Positions 7,163 through 16,104 are shown, counted from the first letter of the stretch. The stretch is 64,000 nt of DNA from an uncultured Acetatifactor sp. (GCA_910586515.1 CAJUGL010000002.1:60550-124549); one strand, 5' to 3'. The notes: generated by a model not told the origin, from the sequence alone. Numbers and translations are program-made.

Positions 7163-9650
7163 CTTTCTCATCTTCTTTCTGGGAGTGACTCTTACCCTGG
7201 GAAGCATAATTGAAATTCTCAGTAATAAACCCTCCGGGGTACCGGTCTGGCGGCTGGACCTGCTGCAGGAAGACGATTATCAGCAAATCGGAAGTTTTCG
7301 GTCATATATTGCAGACCGCCTGGAAAGCTTCCTGATCATGGCCGTAGGCGGAGAAGGGCTTTGGGACCTCAGCGGCTACTGGGGCGAATTTTCGGAGGAG
7401 TACTGGGAGGAGTATTCCCAGTTCCAGGAAGCAACAGCGGCAGAGGATTATGCCCAGGAAGGCGAGACATCCGACGCTCTTCCTTCCCTCTCCGAAGGAG
7501 AACTTGTCAGCTATCTCCAGGGTCTGATTGACCTGCAGGACATTTACCGGAACATGCTGAATGACTCCCTGGACCCGGAAAATCCGGACAAAGACCAACT
7601 GAATCACTGGAAGGAAATCCTGAACAGTTATCGGGATGAATTAAATTCCTACCAGGAGACGCTGAACGCCAGCCTTGGCTCACAGCGGAGGAAAATAAAG
7701 TCCCTGACGGAACAGCAGCGGCAGGAACTGGCCCAAAAATACCATGACAGCATCAAGGAGGATAAAAATATCCTCTACTCCATCCGCTATGACGGAAAGA
7801 CGCTGTACAGCAATTCCGATCTTCTCCCGGAGGAGGACAGCATTTCCACGGCAGACGGCTGTCCCATATTGCCCGAAGGCTATAACTTCCTCCTGTACTT
7901 TGACGGGGAAAGGGCCAGAATCTTCAAGGACGGGCAGGAGATCGATGTCTATAAGGACGGCTATTATCGGGATGAAAGCGACTGGTATCTGCCCGGATAC
8001 AGTAATTTCCAGGCGGACGACACCGTGAAAAAGGCAGCCGTATATATTGCCGCGGCTGAAAAACCCGTGCCTTTCAACAAAACCTTCTATGAAAACGGAA
8101 AAACAAAACTGTATGACAGCAGCCTCTATTGGATATACACAAACTTTCAGTACAGACTGAATAAACTGCAGAAATGCCTTGCTGTCCTGGCTGCAGGACT
8201 CCTGCTTCTGACTGTGTCCTTTTTCCTGCGGAAAAGCCGGCGGGAAGCTGCCAGAAGCATAGCGGGCTTCCAGGCAAAGATCTGGCTGGAGTGCAAAGTC
8301 CTTCTGTTTCTGGGCCTGTACTACACGCTGTACATGATTTTTGTGTTCGTCATCACTGACAGCTACGGATACAGTCTCTGGGAAGAATGGATCTATACCT
8401 ACGAGTATTCTTTTACCGCCGACTCCCTTGTGCGGTTCAGCCAACAGGTGGGCAGTTCTCTTCCCTTCCAGTTTTGGATCATGCTGTTCTGGGGCCTGTG
8501 GCTTCTCTGGAACGACTTGAAATACAATAAAAAACCCTGGCGCTGCAGTCTGGCAGCCAGACTTTCCGCAGCTTTTTCCGCAAAAGAGCTGAAGCAGCCT
8601 CTTTCCAGGAAAATGTCCCGCCGAAATCTTGGCCTCCTGCTGGGAACCGCGCTCTACGGCACGCTGCTGACGGGAATCATCATCCTGAGCGGCAGACATT
8701 CCCGGGAAGATTTCCCCGTCCTGCTGATTCCGGCCATCGCTGCCACGGCGCTGTTTCTGGCGCTGCAGTTCATGGCAGGAAAGAAAAACATGGCAGACGC
8801 CCGGGATATGGAGGCGCTCTCCCGCCGCATTGCCAGGATCCGCAGCGGAGATTACGGGGAAGCGCAGGGAGACACAGAGGGACATATCCCCGGCCGCGAT
8901 CTGGAATCTGTCATGGAACAGCTGGATGATATCCGCCACGGCATGGCGAACGCCGTGGACGAACAAATGAAGAGCGAACGCATGAAGGTAGAACTGATCG
9001 CCAATGTGTCCCACGACATTAAGACGCCCCTGACTTCCATCATCAGCTATGTGGAATTTCTGAAGCAGGAAGAAGGACTGCCGGAACATGTAAGAGATTA
9101 CATTAAAATCCTGGACGAAAAATCCCAGCGCCTGAAAAACATGGTCCAGGATGTATTTGCAGTGAGCAAAGCCGCCTCCGGAGAACTGCCCATACAGATG
9201 GAGGCGCTGGATTTCGGCAAGCTGCTGCGCCAGACCCTGGCGGATATGGAAGAACAGATTCAAAGCAGTCCCGTCACCTTCCGGACAGACCTTCCGGATA
9301 CCCCGGTGCAGATCATGGCCGACGGACAGCGGCTGTACCGTGTCTTCCAGAATCTGTTCCAGAATGCCATAAAATATTCCCTGCAGGGTTCCCGTGTGTA
9401 TGTAACCCTGAAAACGGACGGCTGCCTGGCTGTAGCCAGCGTAAAAAACACTTCCCTGCAGGAACCGGACGCGGAAAAGGATTATACGGAGCGCTTTGCC
9501 AGAGGAGACTCAAGCCGCACTGACGGCGGCAGCGGCCTGGGACTGTCCATCGCCCAGAGTTTTACCGAAGCCTGCGGCGGCACCTTCTCCTGGAGGACAG
9601 ATGCGGATCTCTTTGTAGTGGAAGTAACGTTCCGGGTTTTGCAGTCCTAA
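7125..9650 (+). CDS. Large multi-pass sensor histidine kinase
   Basis: 841 residues, starting at TTG 7125 inside the end of the regulator gene (GGTGG about 8 bases upstream). The first membrane helix (about 12-29) is followed by a roughly 310-residue acidic extracellular region without a recognised domain. Four or five further helices follow (LAVLAAGLLLLTVSFFL, VLLFLGLYYTLYMIFVF, FWIMLFWGLWLLW, and two more). Then come HisKA with H630 (NVSHDIKTPLTS) and an HATPase domain (N box NLFQNAIKYS, G box GGSGLGLSIA). The size and number of helices exceed an ordinary two-helix kinase. Signal unknown. A small hairpin terminator follows directly. Confidence 0.9.
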   Translation: MDTKWKNRKKGISFLIFFLGVTLTLGSIIEILSNKPSGVPVWRLDLLQEDDYQQIGSFRSYIADRLESFLIMAVGGEGLWDLSGYWGEFSEEYWEEYSQFQEATAAEDYAQEGETSDALPSLSEGELVSYLQGLIDLQDIYRNMLNDSLDPENPDKDQLNHWKEILNSYRDELNSYQETLNASLGSQRRKIKSLTEQQRQELAQKYHDSIKEDKNILYSIRYDGKTLYSNSDLLPEEDSISTADGCPILPEGYNFLLYFDGERARIFKDGQEIDVYKDGYYRDESDWYLPGYSNFQADDTVKKAAVYIAAAEKPVPFNKTFYENGKTKLYDSSLYWIYTNFQYRLNKLQKCLAVLAAGLLLLTVSFFLRKSRREAARSIAGFQAKIWLECKVLLFLGLYYTLYMIFVFVITDSYGYSLWEEWIYTYEYSFTADSLVRFSQQVGSSLPFQFWIMLFWGLWLLWNDLKYNKKPWRCSLAARLSAAFSAKELKQPLSRKMSRRNLGLLLGTALYGTLLTGIIILSGRHSREDFPVLLIPAIAATALFLALQFMAGKKNMADARDMEALSRRIARIRSGDYGEAQGDTEGHIPGRDLESVMEQLDDIRHGMANAVDEQMKSERMKVELIANVSHDIKTPLTSIISYVEFLKQEEGLPEHVRDYIKILDEKSQRLKNMVQDVFAVSKAASGELPIQMEALDFGKLLRQTLADMEEQIQSSPVTFRTDLPDTPVQIMADGQRLYRVFQNLFQNAIKYSLQGSRVYVTLKTDGCLAVASVKNTSLQEPDAEKDYTERFARGDSSRTDGGSGLGLSIAQSFTEACGGTFSWRTDADLFVVEVTFRVLQS

Positions 9651-9668
9651 ATGCCTTGACGGCATTTT
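9649..9668 (+). terminator. Short hairpin terminator after the kinase gene
   Basis: AATGCC-TTGAC-GGCATT stem-loop with a four-T run, overlapping the stop codon at 9650. Confidence 0.5.
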
Positions 9669-9688
9669 GAAAATTATGACGAATGATA

Positions 9689-9717
9689 TTGTAAACATGC
9701 CGGCTTTTTTGTATAAT
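9689..9717 (+). promoter_or_regulatory. Sigma-A promoter of fucU
   Basis: TTGTAA (9689-9694), 17-base spacer, TATAAT (9712-9717), 60 bases before the fucU ATG. Confidence 0.75.
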
Positions 9718-9776
9718 AAAAACCGGATGCCGTAGAATTCAGGCGCTGATGCCTGGCCAAAAGAGGAGGACAAAAA

Positions 9777-10217
9777 ATGTTATTAGGAATTCCGAAAATT
9801 ATATCGCCCGAACTGCTGAAAATATTATGCGAAATGGGCCATGGGGACCGGCTGGTAATTGCGGACGGCAACTTTCCATCCGAATCCATGGGAAAGAACA
9901 GCAAAGTAATCCGCATGGACGGTCATGGCGCCTGCGAAGTGCTGGAGGCCATCCTGCAGCTCTTCCCCCTGGACTCTTATGTGGAGCATCCGGCCAGCCT
10001 GATGCAGGTGATTCCCGGCGACCCGGTGGAGACCCCCATCTGGGACTCCTATAAGGCGCTCGTCAAAAAAGCGGATGCCAGAGGCGAGCAGGCCTTTGCG
10101 GAAGTAGAAAGATCCGCTTTCTATGAGCAGTCCCGCAGCGCCTATGTCATTATCGCCACAGGGGAAAGCGCATTGTACGCTAATCTTATGCTGCAGAAGG
10201 GTGTTGTGACAGAATAA
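9777..10217 (+). CDS. fucU: RbsD/FucU-family sugar mutarotase
   Basis: 146-residue protein of the RbsD/FucU family, which interconverts alpha and beta anomers of fucose or ribose in the cytoplasm. The N-terminal block with LCEMGHGDRLVIADGNFP (catalytic histidine in GHGD) and the C-terminal GESALYANLMLQKGV are typical. The length and HPASLMQVIPGDP segment fit FucU better than RbsD. ATG 9777 follows GAGGAGG. It stands alone with its own promoter; no other fucose genes are nearby, so its sugar is inferred from the family only. Confidence 0.88.
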   Translation: MLLGIPKIISPELLKILCEMGHGDRLVIADGNFPSESMGKNSKVIRMDGHGACEVLEAILQLFPLDSYVEHPASLMQVIPGDPVETPIWDSYKALVKKADARGEQAFAEVERSAFYEQSRSAYVIIATGESALYANLMLQKGVVTE

Positions 10218-10226
10218 TTTCCTCTT

Positions 10227-10271
10227 CAGAGACATCCCTGTCTGTTTTATAAACGGATAGGGGTGGCTCTG
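10227..10271. terminator. Inverted repeat between convergent fucU and mgtC-like genes
   Basis: Imperfect 16-bp stem (CAGAGACATCCCTGTC with GATAGGGGTGGCTCTG, three mismatches) around a 13-base loop. There is no T run on either side, so a terminator role is uncertain. Confidence 0.35.
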
Positions 10272-10302
10272 AAAATCTGCCGAAAAGCAGGAAAAAGGGA
10301 TC

Positions 10303-10983
10303 TCATAAAAAGTCCACGGATATGACTTTTTCCGATTTCATCAGAATATCATACACTTCCGTCCGGCCCGCTGTTTTTTTCAGATATAGCACCATATGGA
10401 CCGAGGTTCCGGCTCCGGTAGTTCTGCTCTCCCCCATCTCGATGGAATCGATCACCACACCTGCCTCCTTCAGCTGGCGGACAATCATATGTAAATCTCT
10501 GCTTTCCTCCAGATCAATAAACACATTACAATAATGAGAATGTCTGGTGGCAAAGTGTTCCACATAGGGAAGCACATGGAGAGAAACCAACATCATCACC
10601 GTAGTCAGAACGCCGCCCTCCACAAAGCCGATGCCCACGGCCAATCCCACACAGGCGCTTGCCCAGAGCGTAGCCGCCGTAGTCAGCCCCCTGACCCTGT
10701 GCCTGGATACGATAATCGTTCCCACGCCGATAAATCCCACACCGCTGATGACCTGTGCAGCCATCCGGTTCATATTGGCCAGTCCCGTAAAATTCACCTG
10801 AATATACTGTTCCGTCAGCATTACCAGCGTCGCCCCAAGGCATACAACCGTAATCGTCTTTGTCCCCGCGCCCCTGTGCTTCATTCCCCTGTCCAGGCCG
10901 ATGATGCCGCCCAAAACAGTGGATACAATGATTCGAACCAAGATATTCTGCAGGTTCCACTCTGCAAAGTTTCCAAGAATCAT
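10303..10983 (-). CDS. MgtC/SapB-family membrane protein
   Basis: 226 residues: four or five N-terminal membrane helices (about 14-150) with family motifs GGIIGLDRGMKHRGAGTKT, AQVISGVGFIGVGTI and RGLTTAATLWASACVG. A cytoplasmic C-terminal ACT-like domain of about 75 residues follows. MgtC proteins are linked to magnesium homeostasis and, in pathogens, to inhibition of F-type ATPase; in Clostridia the role is not settled. ATG 10983 follows GGGAGGAG. It is monocistronic and converges on fucU. Confidence 0.88.
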   Translation of the reverse strand: MILGNFAEWNLQNILVRIIVSTVLGGIIGLDRGMKHRGAGTKTITVVCLGATLVMLTEQYIQVNFTGLANMNRMAAQVISGVGFIGVGTIIVSRHRVRGLTTAATLWASACVGLAVGIGFVEGGVLTTVMMLVSLHVLPYVEHFATRHSHYCNVFIDLEESRDLHMIVRQLKEAGVVIDSIEMGESRTTGAGTSVHMVLYLKKTAGRTEVYDILMKSEKVISVDFL

Positions 10984-11095
10984 AGCTTATCTCCTCCCTT
11001 TTCCTTATCCGGAAGTTTATTCATACCAACTCTCGGGAGTCTGTATGTACAGCTTTACTCTCTTATTGTATCAGGCTTGCTCCGCCGCGGCAAGC

Positions 11096-11122
11096 CTTAC
11101 TGTTCACTCCGTTTACAGTAAC
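11096..11122. repeat. Family B minimal palindrome (27 bp)
   Basis: CTTACTGTTCACTCC...TTTACAGTAAC equals the left 27 bases of the family B elements at 5025 and 18045 with two changes. It is flanked by near-identical octamers CGGCAAGC (11088-11095) and CGGCAAAC (11123-11130), 7 of 8 matching. Confidence 0.6.
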
Positions 11123-11172
11123 CGGCAAACAGCGCCTCACCATTATTTATTCTGGCTTTTGTCCGGCCAATA

Positions 11173-11181
11173 TGATACAAT
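11173..11181 (+). promoter_or_regulatory. Extended -10 promoter of the PatB/MalY-like gene
   Basis: TGATACAAT (TG at 11173-11174, TACAAT at 11176-11181) without a good -35 box, about 85 bases before the ATG at 11265. Confidence 0.45.
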
Positions 11182-11264
11182 AAAGACACCAAATTCAGCC
11201 CCGCCGGCCTGCTAAGCCGGAATTTTTGCGGCAAATCTCAAGAAAAAGAAAGGATGTACCTGAG

Positions 11265-12470
11265 ATGAAATATGATTTTACGTCTATTATGGATCGCAGA
11301 GGCATGGATGCCATTGCTGTAGACGGGCTTGGCTCCGGACACGCTCCTGCCGGCCCCAAAGAAGGTTTTGATGCCATTCCCATGTGGGTGGCCGATATGA
11401 ACTTTCCCACTGTTCCCACCGTGCCTGAAGCCATCACGGCCCGCACAAAAGTCCCCCATTACGGCTACTTTTCTCCCCGGGAAGAATATCTGGATGCCGT
11501 CATCCGCTGGCAGGAGAGGCGAAACGGCGTCGCCGGCCTGACCAGAGAATGCATCGGTTATGAGAACGGTGTGCTTGGCGGCGTAATCAGCGCTCTGAAT
11601 ATATTCTGTTCCAGGGGAGACCATGTGCTCCTGCACTCTCCCACCTACATCGGATTTACCGAAAGCCTCGGCAATAACGGCTATCATATCGTTCACAGCC
11701 CTCTGTCTTTAGATGAAAACGGTGTGTACCGGATGGATTTTGCCGATATGGAAAAGAAAATTACAGAAAATAAAATTCATGCAGCCATATTTTGTTCCCC
11801 CCACAATCCCTGCGGCCGCGTATGGGAAAAATGGGAAGCGGAACAGTTTATGGAACTGTGCCGGAAACATGATGTAATGGTAGTCTCAGATGAAATCTGG
11901 TCTGACATCATACTTGACAATCACAGACACATCCCCACCCAGAGCGTCAGCGAGGATGCCCGCAGCAGAACCGTAGCGCTCTATGCCCCCTCCAAGACAT
12001 TTAACCTGGCCGGTCTGGTTGGCAGCTACCACATTATTTACAACAAGGCTCTCCGGGAACGGATGGAAAAAGAGTCCTCCCTCTCCCATTACAACAATAT
12101 GAATCTTCTGTCCATGTACGCCCTGATCGGCGCCTATCAGCCTGCGGGCTATGAGTGGGTGGACGAACTCTGCCAGGTTCTCTCCGAAAACGTCCGCTTC
12201 GCCTGCGACTACATTGCGGAGCATTTTGCAGGAGTCAGGGTCTCCAGGCCCCAGGGCACCTACATGCTGTTCCTGGACTGCTCGGAATGGTGCACAACCC
12301 ATGGCAGAACCATCGTCCAGCTGGAACAGGCCGGCTGGGATGTGGGTGTGGCCTGGCAGGACGGCAGAATGTTCCACGGACCATGCCATATCCGCATGAA
12401 TCTGGCCCTGCCCCTCTCCCGGGTACAGGAAGCTTTCGCCAGACTGGACAGATATGTTTTTAATGCATGA
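11265..12470 (+). CDS. MalY/PatB-type cystathionine beta-lyase (class I/II PLP enzyme)
   Basis: 401-residue PLP-dependent aminotransferase-fold enzyme of the MalY/PatB group, expected to cleave the C-S bond of cystathionine or cysteine to give thiol, ammonia and pyruvate. Landmarks: PMWVADMNF near the N-terminus, SPHNPCGRVW, VSDEIWSDI, and the PLP lysine at about K244 in YAPSKTFNLAGL. The ATG at 11265 has AAAGGA upstream; a TTG at 11226 is in frame but lacks a site. With metY and the desulfidase-like gene at 18225 it adds to a sulfur amino acid theme, though the genes are not linked in an operon. A clear terminator follows. Confidence 0.88.
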   Translation: MKYDFTSIMDRRGMDAIAVDGLGSGHAPAGPKEGFDAIPMWVADMNFPTVPTVPEAITARTKVPHYGYFSPREEYLDAVIRWQERRNGVAGLTRECIGYENGVLGGVISALNIFCSRGDHVLLHSPTYIGFTESLGNNGYHIVHSPLSLDENGVYRMDFADMEKKITENKIHAAIFCSPHNPCGRVWEKWEAEQFMELCRKHDVMVVSDEIWSDIILDNHRHIPTQSVSEDARSRTVALYAPSKTFNLAGLVGSYHIIYNKALRERMEKESSLSHYNNMNLLSMYALIGAYQPAGYEWVDELCQVLSENVRFACDYIAEHFAGVRVSRPQGTYMLFLDCSEWCTTHGRTIVQLEQAGWDVGVAWQDGRMFHGPCHIRMNLALPLSRVQEAFARLDRYVFNA

Positions 12471-12490
12471 CAATAACCCAGACTGATCAC

Positions 12491-12520
12491 ACTCCGGTGT
12501 CTTAGGGCCCCGGAGTTTTT
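12491..12520 (+). terminator. Intrinsic terminator after the PatB/MalY-like gene
   Basis: ACTCCGG (12491-12497) pairs with CCGGAGT (12510-12516), followed by TTTTT. Confidence 0.8.
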
Positions 12521-12528
12521 CATTTATA

Positions 12529-14238
12529 TCATAATTGGTCATCCTGCCGGACTCCCTGTATCAACACTTTGCTTCCTTCAAAAGCAAAGCCGTATTTCCT
12601 GATTTGTTCGGGTTTTATTCCTCTGCTCAGCAGCACGGTTTCATAACGTTTTTCCTCAATCTGTTGCAGGGCGTCCCTCACCCCATCCTCCAGCGTCTCA
12701 TTTCTCTTTGCATGGACTACTTTGAATTCGATGATAAATGCGGCATCCCCGGCCCGCTTCGGCTCTATCATGATATCATAGCGTCCCAGTCCGCTCTCCC
12801 GGTTGGATGTTATGGTATAGCGGTCCTGCAGCTCCGCCAGAAGTCCCAGCACGAACCCATGGTAGAAACGCTCCGGCTGCGCTTTCGCCGAAGGCTTCTT
12901 TCCCGTGTCAAAACTGCTGAACATTTCAGCCGAAACCTCATTGATATAGTCGTTCATTCCCGTCAAATCATCAGAAAGCAGCGCTTTCACGAACCCGTCA
13001 TGCATTTCGCTGCACCCGCCGAACCACCTTCTGATAATCTGCAGGAACATAAAGCGCACTTCCATGTTGGTCAGCTTCAGCTCATACTCCATTTCCATCC
13101 GTTCCGTATTTAATGCAGTCGACATGGCTTTCAGATATCCGCTGGCAAGCAGCAGGCTCCACACAGCGCCTTCACCATTCCCCAACTCGCTGAACACAAT
13201 CTGTTCATCCAGAAAAGCATGGAAAGTCCCTCCCTGCAGCAGTTCCTCCATTATCATCTTAAGTTTCGGGCTGCCCTCCTGCACCAGCTTTCCCGCCAGG
13301 CTGTTGGAACTGGTATTTACCCAGTAAGGAGCTGCCTTCCTCTTATCCAGAAAATTTATGATGGACCACGGATTATAGATATCCCTCCAATCGCCAAAAG
13401 AAAATCCATCATACCACATCTTCACTTCTTCTTTTCGGTCTGTCATGGCGTATTCGTCCAGTGCGGTAAATACTTCCTCTTCTGTAAAGCCAAAGATGTT
13501 GCCATATTTTCCAGAAGTAACGCTTACCACCTCCAGATTATTCAAATCCGAGAACATGGATTCTTTGCTGACCCTGGTGATTCCCGTCATAACTGCCCTC
13601 TCTATATAGGGGTTCGTCTTGAAAGTGGCATTGAACAGACTCCTGGTAAAATGTACCAGTTCATCCCAGTATCCATAAACATATGCCTCCTGCATGGGCG
13701 TGTCATATTCGTCCAGGAGGATGATCGCCTTTTTACCGTGATATCTGGCCAGGAAGCCCGACAGCGCTTTCAGGGCGTCTGTGGCAATAGAGGCATCCAT
13801 GTTGAAGGAGACCTTGCGGTAATACTCTTTTTCATCCTCTTTCAGAATCCCGCTGTCCAGAAGATAGTCGAACCGATTATACAGCTCTGCGATGAGAAAG
13901 AAGATTTTCTTCTGTGCACTGGAAAAATCGCTCTCTTTCACAGGCGCAAAGCTGATGAAAATCACGGGATATGTGCCCTGAAGCTCCCGGTATTTCTCAT
14001 CCTCCCAGATATCCAACCCTTCAAATAAATCGCTTCTCCCGGCATACTCCACAGAGAAGAATTTTTCCAGCATGCTCATAGTAAGCGTCTTTCCAAAGCG
14101 TCTGGGACGGGTGATCAGCGTTACCTCGTCCTCGGACTCCCACCATTCCTTTATGAACATGGTCTTGTCCACATAAAAGTTATTGCGGACCCTCATTTTT
14201 TCAAAATCCTGACATCCGATGCTGACTGTTCTGGACAT
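12529..14238 (-). CDS. AAA-ATPase-like protein with C-terminal PD-(D/E)XK nuclease domain
   Basis: 569 residues. The N-terminal AAA-ATPase-like domain has a Walker A variant RPRRFGKTLT (about residue 44-53), Walker B AIILLDEYDTP, and a sensor-like VMTGITRVSKES. The C-terminal end has the PD-(D/E)XK signature: RYDIMIEP then FIIEFKV (D...ExK). Families of this architecture are present in many copies in Lachnospiraceae and Bacteroidales and their role is not established; nucleic-acid processing or phage defence are inferences. ATG 14238 follows AAAGGAGA; an upstream in-frame start at 14310 lacks a site. It is monocistronic and converges on the patB-like gene. Confidence 0.85.
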   Translation of the reverse strand: MSRTVSIGCQDFEKMRVRNNFYVDKTMFIKEWWESEDEVTLITRPRRFGKTLTMSMLEKFFSVEYAGRSDLFEGLDIWEDEKYRELQGTYPVIFISFAPVKESDFSSAQKKIFFLIAELYNRFDYLLDSGILKEDEKEYYRKVSFNMDASIATDALKALSGFLARYHGKKAIILLDEYDTPMQEAYVYGYWDELVHFTRSLFNATFKTNPYIERAVMTGITRVSKESMFSDLNNLEVVSVTSGKYGNIFGFTEEEVFTALDEYAMTDRKEEVKMWYDGFSFGDWRDIYNPWSIINFLDKRKAAPYWVNTSSNSLAGKLVQEGSPKLKMIMEELLQGGTFHAFLDEQIVFSELGNGEGAVWSLLLASGYLKAMSTALNTERMEMEYELKLTNMEVRFMFLQIIRRWFGGCSEMHDGFVKALLSDDLTGMNDYINEVSAEMFSSFDTGKKPSAKAQPERFYHGFVLGLLAELQDRYTITSNRESGLGRYDIMIEPKRAGDAAFIIEFKVVHAKRNETLEDGVRDALQQIEEKRYETVLLSRGIKPEQIRKYGFAFEGSKVLIQGVRQDDQL

Positions 14239-14380
14239 GCTTGTCTCCTTTCCGGCATCTCTTTTACCGCGCTTATATTCGCTTTCCCTTGTCAATATCA
14301 TAACATACAACCTTGATTATTACACTACATTTCTGTACCTTCCTAATACTTTCCTAGATACATGCAAAAAGAAGGGGGCA

Positions 14381-14447
14381 CCCAGGGATTGCAGGAGAAA
14401 TGTGAAACAGCAGAGAACTTTTGAAGCCACTATCGTTAATCCCTGGG
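14381..14447. repeat. 10-bp inverted repeat in the gap before the AAA-ATPase gene
   Basis: CCCAGGGATT (14381-14390) and AATCCCTGGG (14438-14447) with a 47-base loop. On the minus strand a C/T-rich stretch follows the stem, so it could be a weak terminator for the deacetylase gene; otherwise unexplained. Nothing else is seen in 14239-14457. Confidence 0.4.
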
Positions 14448-14457
14448 GACGACATTT

Positions 14458-15156
14458 TTAATCAAACAGGATTTCCTCCACAGTCACGAAGGTATACCCC
14501 TCCTCCAGCAGCTCGTCGATGGCCTTCAGCGCAGCCGTAACGGAGGTGTCGTAATAGTCGTGCATCAGGATGATGTCATTCTCCCCGGTTTTGCTGACGA
14601 TCTTCTCCGTGATCCGCCCCACGTTCCGGGAGCTCCAGTCCAGAGGATCCACGGTCCAGAGCACCGGGAACATGTTCAGCTCCTTCTCAAAGCTTTTGTC
14701 CCAGGAGCCGTAGGGAGGCCGCACATACTGCACTTCCTCCCCTGTGATTTCCTTCAGTATCTCATTTGTCTTAATCAGTTCATCTTTGAATTTGTCCCTG
14801 TTGTTCTTGGTCAGCTGGATGTGGCTGTATGTATGATTGCCGATCAGATGTCCCTCCTCAAACATCCTTTCAATAACATCGGGATGTAATTCCGCATGTT
14901 CTCCGGTGACAAAAAACGTGGCCTGTATCCCCCGTTCCTTCAGCCCGTCCAGAAGCTGAGCCGTGTAGCTGGGATGGGGTCCGTCGTCGAAGGTTATGGC
15001 AATCTTCCGCACATCTTCGGATTCCAAGCCCCCTCCTGCAATCTCCACAAACCCGCTGTCTGCCGCCACCGCCTCGCTGCACATTTCACGGAAACAAAAA
15101 AACAGCAATCCCGCCACAATATCAAACAGTAGAATTGCTGTCACCATCTTTTTCAT
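14458..15156 (-). CDS. Polysaccharide (peptidoglycan-type) deacetylase, NodB domain
   Basis: 232 residues: N-terminal signal anchor (about 5-22) and a NodB homology domain acting outside the membrane, expected to remove N-acetyl groups from cell-wall glycan. Motif 1 TFDDGPHP, the zinc histidines in GNHTYSH, motif 3 RPPYGSWD and the C-terminal ILMHDYYDT are all present, so it looks catalytically competent. At this length it is a minimal enzyme without binding domains. ATG 15156; it lies 50 bases upstream-to-downstream of the AP2-domain gene on the same strand. Confidence 0.88.
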   Translation of the reverse strand: MKKMVTAILLFDIVAGLLFFCFREMCSEAVAADSGFVEIAGGGLESEDVRKIAITFDDGPHPSYTAQLLDGLKERGIQATFFVTGEHAELHPDVIERMFEEGHLIGNHTYSHIQLTKNNRDKFKDELIKTNEILKEITGEEVQYVRPPYGSWDKSFEKELNMFPVLWTVDPLDWSSRNVGRITEKIVSKTGENDIILMHDYYDTSVTAALKAIDELLEEGYTFVTVEEILFD

Positions 15157-15210
15157 CTCTATGCCCCAATCTTTATCCTACCCTTAATTCAATATATGCA
15201 TCCGATCTCA

Positions 15211-15777
15211 TCAGGATTCACCCCCATTTTCCGAAAAGTCTCCGTCCTCTGCCCGTCCTCCCTGCCCAAAATTCTTCTCTGATTTTAAGTCCGGGCCTTT
15301 CTGCTTATACCTTTCTAAAAAATCCGTAAAGATCTTCTCCGCCTCCATCCTTGCCCGGGCTGCCTCTTCTATTTCAGCAAAACTTCCAAGATACCTTGTT
15401 TTTCCCTGAAATGTTATCTGCGCTATCCATCGCTCCGTTCTCTTATCTCTGTACACCCCTCTGACGCCGCTGCTGTTGCTTGCGGAAACCTTTCGGCTTT
15501 GAACGCTCTCAATACAGGTGCCTTCCACAAAATGTCTCGTTTTGGCCGGTTCCACCCTGTGTCCGCAGCTTTTCGTATGTCCGCTCTTCAGATTCGACTG
15601 GCAGACAACGGTACTTGCGCCGCATTCACAGAGACAGTTCCAGTAATGTTTTCCCTTGCGTTTCCCGGCATAAGAAACCACAACCAAATCACCAAAGCGC
15701 TTTCCCTCCCAGGCCTTCGGCAATATCTGTTTCTTATCTCCGCCGTCTGTTACTCCTTCTCCGCGTTCTTCCTTCAT
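15211..15777 (-). CDS. AP2/ERF-domain DNA-binding protein with N-terminal zinc site
   Basis: 188 residues. The N-terminal part carries a Cys/His cluster (CLCECG...SCGH, about residues 49-73), probably a zinc site. The middle has an AP2-like fold (SGVRGVYRDKRTERW to YLGSFAEIEEAARA, about residues 103-143). The C-terminus is charged. Bacterial AP2 proteins are mostly phage or mobile-element DNA-binding or HNH-associated proteins. It starts 3 bases after the stop of the preceding small gene, so the two form an operon, divergent from an XRE repressor with shared operators. A mobile or phage origin is likely but no integrase is beside it. Confidence 0.7.
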   Translation of the reverse strand: MKEERGEGVTDGGDKKQILPKAWEGKRFGDLVVVSYAGKRKGKHYWNCLCECGASTVVCQSNLKSGHTKSCGHRVEPAKTRHFVEGTCIESVQSRKVSASNSSGVRGVYRDKRTERWIAQITFQGKTRYLGSFAEIEEAARARMEAEKIFTDFLERYKQKGPDLKSEKNFGQGGRAEDGDFSENGGES

Positions 15778-15780
15778 GCC

Positions 15781-15963
15781 CTAACCCCTGTTTCCCTTTT
15801 CAACCGTATCTTCACCTTCCTGCTTTTTATCTGTAAAACATTCTCTCTGCAGCAGACAATGTATCCACCCCTTCAGATAGCCGTAATCTTCCGGAGAATA
15901 CAGGCGAATGGCATTCAACTTTATGGCGGTATCCCTTATCTCTTCTATCTTCTGTATATTCAT
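15781..15963 (-). CDS. Small hypothetical protein, first gene of the AP2 operon
   Basis: 60-residue soluble protein without a recognised domain (MNIQKIEEIRDTAIKLNAIR...). GAGGG lies 8 bases before the ATG at 15963, which I prefer over an in-frame ATG pair at 15999. It is transcribed from the minus-strand promoter at 16115-16143 and followed after 3 bases by the AP2-domain gene. Its C-terminus is highly charged. Function unknown. Confidence 0.55.
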   Translation of the reverse strand: MNIQKIEEIRDTAIKLNAIRLYSPEDYGYLKGWIHCLLQRECFTDKKQEGEDTVEKGNRG

Positions 15964-16104
15964 TCTTTTCCCTCTCTTTCCTGTTATCTGTTTCATCATC
16001 CTGTCCGCATCCTCACGGTAATCCGTTCCCCGGCTTATTCGCTGCTATTCCCGGCTTTGCCGCATATCGCAGCAGGTACTGACGGTCTCCCTCAATTTAG
16101 CTTT

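Noticed and set aside
7680..9263. Long open frame on the minus strand opposite the histidine kinase gene
   Set aside because: Shadow of the kinase coding frame; no ribosome site and no recognisable domain.
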